Made by a program: the position numbers and the translations under genes. DNA of 64,000 nt from Phalacrocorax aristotelis (taxonomy: Eukaryota; Chordata; Aves; Suliformes; Phalacrocoracidae). Shown one piece after another: positions 60,796-64,000 of this stretch. Position 1 is the first letter of the stretch, and every line of letters starts with the position of its first letter. The notes beneath the pieces were generated by a model, which was not told the origin of the DNA, searched no databases, and worked only from the letters and a program-made list of their open reading frames with translations. The stretch is from NCBI RefSeq assembly GCF_949628215.1, contig NC_134277.1:1805183-1869182 (forward strand), read 5' to 3'.

Positions 60796-61419
60796 CATTT
60801 CATTGCGTTCGTGAGGGTAGAGTCCACCGGCACGCACAAGTGCATCCAAGGAGGCAGCCTCTGAAGGCTTGTTTGAGCTGGTGAGTACAGGAACTGTGGC
60901 TGTCAAGCAGAACGTCCCAGGCTAGACCATAAACCTTTGTGGGTGGGAGATGAGACACTGGGAGTGGGTGAGGGATGGGGAGGGAAAAGTGCTGTGTGAG
61001 GTAAAGAACAGTTTTGTCACCGGATGAATATAAATTGGCCCTGAGTAGGTTCAGGCTGCAAGTAAAAGGGTGGTCTCTTTCCATCCAAGGGGAGCTGGTC
61101 CCAAATTAACTCAATTAGGCATAGTGAGAGCAGAATCTTAGACTGTTACTTGAATACAGAGACACACATAATTTCTTGTGCATTACATAAATTTTCTTGA
61201 AATAAGATGGAATGTGGATTAAATAGTAAAGAAAAAACTCTTTTGTATTGGATTGGGTTATGGTCAGAGACTGCAGAGATTTGCCACCAACTTACTGAAT
61301 GAGCGTGGAGGGTTATTCGGGTCATTTGTATTCCTAGGACAAAATGGTCAGCTAAGAATTTAAGCCCCTTGTTTAGGATCTGAATGACTTTAAACCGAAA
61401 AAACTAAGAACTCCCCTTT

Positions 61420-61515
61420 CTCTGAGACTTCCTGTAGGACAATTACTTCAGGTGGGATTTAGCTTGCCTATTAAGACAGCTAAAATTAGAGATGAGATTC
61501 GACCTGAGATTCAGA
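61420..61515 (+). repeat. Unnamed dispersed repeat, copy 3 (partial)
   Basis: The blocks GACAATTACTTCAGGTGGGA, TTAGCTTGCC and AGACAGCTAAAATTAGAGAT match the second half of the family; the GAGGGAGCCT core is lost or degraded. It sits about 210 bp upstream of an inverted copy (61,725-61,810), so the two could pair. The assignment is weaker than for copies 2 and 5. Confidence 0.35.
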
Positions 61516-61724
61516 CATGTACAAGTGAAGGTGTAGTCCCTACATGGGTTAATTTCTCCACATGGAGTCAACACCAAATGACTCTGGTCAGCTCTTTCTC
61601 CTGCAATAGCCACAGCATTCCTGAAAGTGGAAAAGGAGACATTATGTTCACAAACAGCATTAAAAACAACAAAGTGGGAAGCCTTTTTGGTCTTCGTTCA
61701 CTGATCTTATGCTACTTAAACACA

Positions 61725-61810
61725 AAGATTAGGCTAGCTCGCCTAAAGCTACATGTCCGGTCTAAGTGAGTGGTCTAGGCTCCCTCTTGAGTCAGTGGAG
61801 AGAGGCAGGC
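61725..61810 (-). repeat. Unnamed dispersed repeat, copy 4 (reverse orientation)
   Basis: On the minus strand the order is CTCTCTCCACTGACTCAAGA, GGGAGCCTAGA, then CACTTAGACCGGACATGTAG and a CTTTAGGCGAGCTAGCCTAA end. These align with the other copies. Orientation is opposite to that of the four other copies. Confidence 0.5.
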
Positions 61811-62834
61811 ATTTCCAGAAGGTGACTTGGTGAGGCAACAGCCTTTGGTGGTACCTCTGAGCATGCAGTCTGCACAACTTGCAGAGAGGAAAAGCTTACA
61901 TTTTAGAAAACTGAGGTTCAGTTCAGTGAATCCCATGTGGCAGCCTTCTGTGAAACCTCTTTTGTTTTATTCTGATTTTTATTTACCCTAGCTTTTAGCC
62001 TGGTTTCTTAAAGCAATGACTCTGTATTAGAAAACCTTATGAAAACTCCCCCTGATTCCTTAATATCTGTGCTGACCATCCCAGCATAAAGCCCATTTTG
62101 TCTTCTGCTACCCAGTAAGCTAATGTGTGGGACTCATCCAACCTTCTTTTAGCTGAGGCTACTATGTGCTAGTGGCCAGTGATAGATTTTCTTTCTCATG
62201 CAAGGCGAGTCTTTAGTGCCAGGGACTCTGGCTGGCCTGTGGTTCCTGCGTATCTAACATGACACCTCTCTGTAGCCTACCTGAGAGGAAGATCTATGGT
62301 CACGTCCCCAAAATGACTCATTGTTCTGAGAGGAAATACACTGGCAGGGTTGAGTAAGGCATGAGTGCTGCCCTGATGTCACTCTTAACCTGTTCTTTAA
62401 AGGAATAAACTCATCCACTGTATGACTCTTAATTTCCTAGGGGTAGACTGCTTTGTGATTAAGGCTCTGGCCTGAATCCAGAAAATGCTCCAAATTTATC
62501 GCTGAGTCTCACATTTGAGCTGGTTACTTGGGTACCAGAAGTAGTCATGCCAACAATTTCTCTCCCCTTGCCTGAATTAGGTACAAGTCCAACAGGCTTG
62601 GATAACGGATTGGCCAGGTCATTGATTTCTTGGCCTCAGGTTTCACAATATCTCTGAAGCACCTGCTTTATAGGGTTTTACAGCCTTCTCTTGTAGTAAG
62701 TGGGGTTCAATTCACGTACATTTAAACATTTAAATATTAGCATCTAGTCTAATCTAGTCATGTAGGTTTTGTACCAGAGATTGATTCACCTTAGAAACCT
62801 ACCCTAGCCCAGGCTGAGCTGCTCTCTGGAGAAG

Positions 62835-62940
62835 CCAATCTCTCTTCATGAACTCTAGAGGGAGCCTGGATGACTGCTTTAGAGTAGATATGCAATTTCT
62901 AGACAGCTAAATGAGGTGATTCAAATCCTGACATCTCTGT
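62835..62940 (+). repeat. Unnamed dispersed repeat, copy 5
   Basis: TCTCTCTTCATGAACTCTAG, AGGGAGCCTGGATGACTGCT, TTAGAGTAGATATGCAATTT and AGACAGCTAAATGAGGTGAT are arranged as in the other copies. It shares the exact core CTCTAGAGGGAGCCT with copy 2. Confidence 0.55.
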
Positions 62941-63280
62941 TTTCTGTCTAGCAGTCGGTATTGCATTTCACTATCTCAGCAGAACGCAACATTCAGTCTT
63001 GGAAGCTGTGCAGTTCCAGTCCCGTTTTATATATGTTTGGGTGAGAGGCTGCTACAAAAAACCAGGTACCAAAAGTGAAACCCAAGGATGGTGGGGACCT
63101 TTAAACACTAGTGAAAGAATCCTATTGCCATTACTTATTGATGGATCAAAGAAATGAGGCAAGGACTAGGAAATGTAAAGGACTGGATTAAAAAAAAAAA
63201 GGAAAATTCATTAGAGCATTCATGAATGCAAGAAAAATATGTCTCGGTCATATTTAGTTCTAACCTTCCTCATCAAAACA

Positions 63281-63826
63281 AGGGAAGGGAAGGGAAGGGA
63301 AGGGAAGCGGAAGGGAAGGGAAGGGAAGGGAAGGGAAGGGAAGGGAAGGGAAGGGAAGGGATGGGAAGGGAAGGGAAGGGAAGGGAAGGGAAGGGAAGGG
63401 AAGGGAAGGGAAGGGAAGGGAAGGGAAGGGAAGGGATGGGAAGGGAAGGGAAGGGAAGGGAAGGGAAGGGAAGGGGAAGGGAAGGGAAGGGAAGGCGAAG
63501 GGAAGGGAAGGGAAGGGAAGGGAAGGGAAGGGAAGGGAAGGGAAGGGAAGGGAAGGGAAGGCGAAGGGAAGGGAAGGGAAGGCGAAGGGAAGGGAAGCGA
63601 AGGGAAGGGAAGGGAAGTGGAAGGGAAGTGGAAGGGAAGGGAAGGGGAAGGGAAGGGAAGGGAAGGGAAGGGAAGGCGAAGGGAAGGGAAGGGAAGGGAA
63701 GGGAAGGGAAGGGAAGGGAAGGGAAGGGAAGGGAAGGGAAGGCAAAGGGAAGGGAAGGGTAAGGGAAGGGAAGGGAAGGGAAGGGAAGCGGAAGGGAAAC
63801 GGAAGAGAAGGGAAGGGAAGGGAAGG
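63281..63826. repeat. (AAGGG)n pentanucleotide array, about 546 bp
   Basis: More than 100 units of GGGAA (AAGGG) run on the plus strand. Sporadic variants occur: GCGGAAGGG, ATGGG (twice), GGCGAAGG (several), GTGGAAGG (twice) and a GTAAGGG unit. The plus strand is G-rich purine with a GGG every five bases and two-base loops, so it meets the usual rule for G-quadruplexes over its full length; the tract can also form a triplex. Long frames in it (Gly-Lys-Arg-Glu, or Leu-Pro-Phe-Pro-Ser on the other strand) are artefacts. The variants cluster towards the middle and end, suggesting several slippage rounds. Confidence 0.97.
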
Positions 63827-64000
63827 TTGTTTTATAGCATTACACTTATTGAGTTTCATTCCACATGCGTTTTGCCCCTGTCCCTCTGTCTGCTTGTCAG
63901 GTCTGTCTGTCCTTTGCTCCAGTAACTTTTGAACCTGTTGCTCAGTTTTAAATAAATTTAACAGATGGATGAAAGTCCTGTAAATATTAAGTTACTGCAA
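63827..64000. other. Noncoding flank of the AAGGG array
   Basis: AT-rich sequence of 174 bp without a recognisable feature. The window ends here, so nothing further can be said. Confidence 0.5.

Larger units (their letters stand above)
57193..63280. other. Noncoding, repeat-rich AT-rich sequence
   Basis: No gene is supported. The longest frame is 168 codons (59,091-59,597, plus strand) and has no recognisable domain. The stretch holds a CR1 tail (57,975-58,050), four copies of the unnamed repeat, and a 20-bp tandem duplication. Apart from these it looks single-copy. Confidence 0.5.

Noticed and set aside
63226..63925. Open frames of 170-230 codons on both strands
   Set aside because: Artefacts of the AAGGG array (Gly-Lys-Arg-Glu or Leu-Pro-Phe-Pro repeats).
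1..64000. CRISPR array, tRNA gene or bacterial-type system
   Set aside because: No spaced direct repeats of CRISPR form, no cloverleaf with A/B boxes noticed, and the sequence is clearly vertebrate.

Overview
The window is vertebrate nuclear DNA, almost certainly from a bird. The evidence is a set of CR1 LINE fragments, several ending in the bird-type 3' tail (ATTCTRTG units), plus a solo LTR of a kind widespread in bird genomes. There are no bacterial operons, no ribosome binding sites and no long conserved reading frames. I found no protein-coding gene that I can support. The open frames present are short, fall in repeats, or resemble nothing I recognise. The window reads as intergenic or intronic sequence.

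Layout. From 1 to about 24.4 kb there is mostly single-copy sequence, broken by CR1 fragments at 7.05-7.26, 9.46-9.96 and 17.1-17.4 kb and a possible older L3-like piece near 18.8 kb. At 24.45-24.97 kb lies a CpG-rich block that may be a promoter. From 25 to 37.7 kb the sequence is unremarkable, apart from a composite trinucleotide repeat at 34.35-34.44 kb that can fold into a hairpin. From 37.7 to 40.5 kb the sequence is packed with homopolymer, purine and pyrimidine tracts and ends in a well-formed TATA element at 40,305. A fairly long GC-rich CR1 copy follows at 41.4-42.25 kb. A candidate terminal exon with a complete-looking polyadenylation site lies at 43.26-43.58 kb. TATA, splice acceptor and poly(A) site are all on the + strand within 3.3 kb, so an unannotated noncoding transcript is possible but unproven.

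From 50 kb to the end the DNA is richer in repeats. It holds a CR1 3' tail (50.4 kb), a TTAGA array (51.8 kb), a decayed CR1 reverse-transcriptase segment (52.0-52.3 kb) and a TTCC array with about 95 perfect units (53.4-53.9 kb). A solo LTR with an intact 5-bp target-site duplication follows (56.6-57.2 kb), then another CR1 tail (58.0 kb) and an AAGGG array of about 546 bp (63.28-63.83 kb). Between 54 and 63 kb I also see about five diverged copies of one short repeat that I cannot name. No defence system, mobile operon or other undescribed multi-gene system is visible. The most interesting items are this unnamed repeat family, the two very long simple-sequence arrays, and the possible promoter-to-poly(A) unit at 40-43.6 kb.
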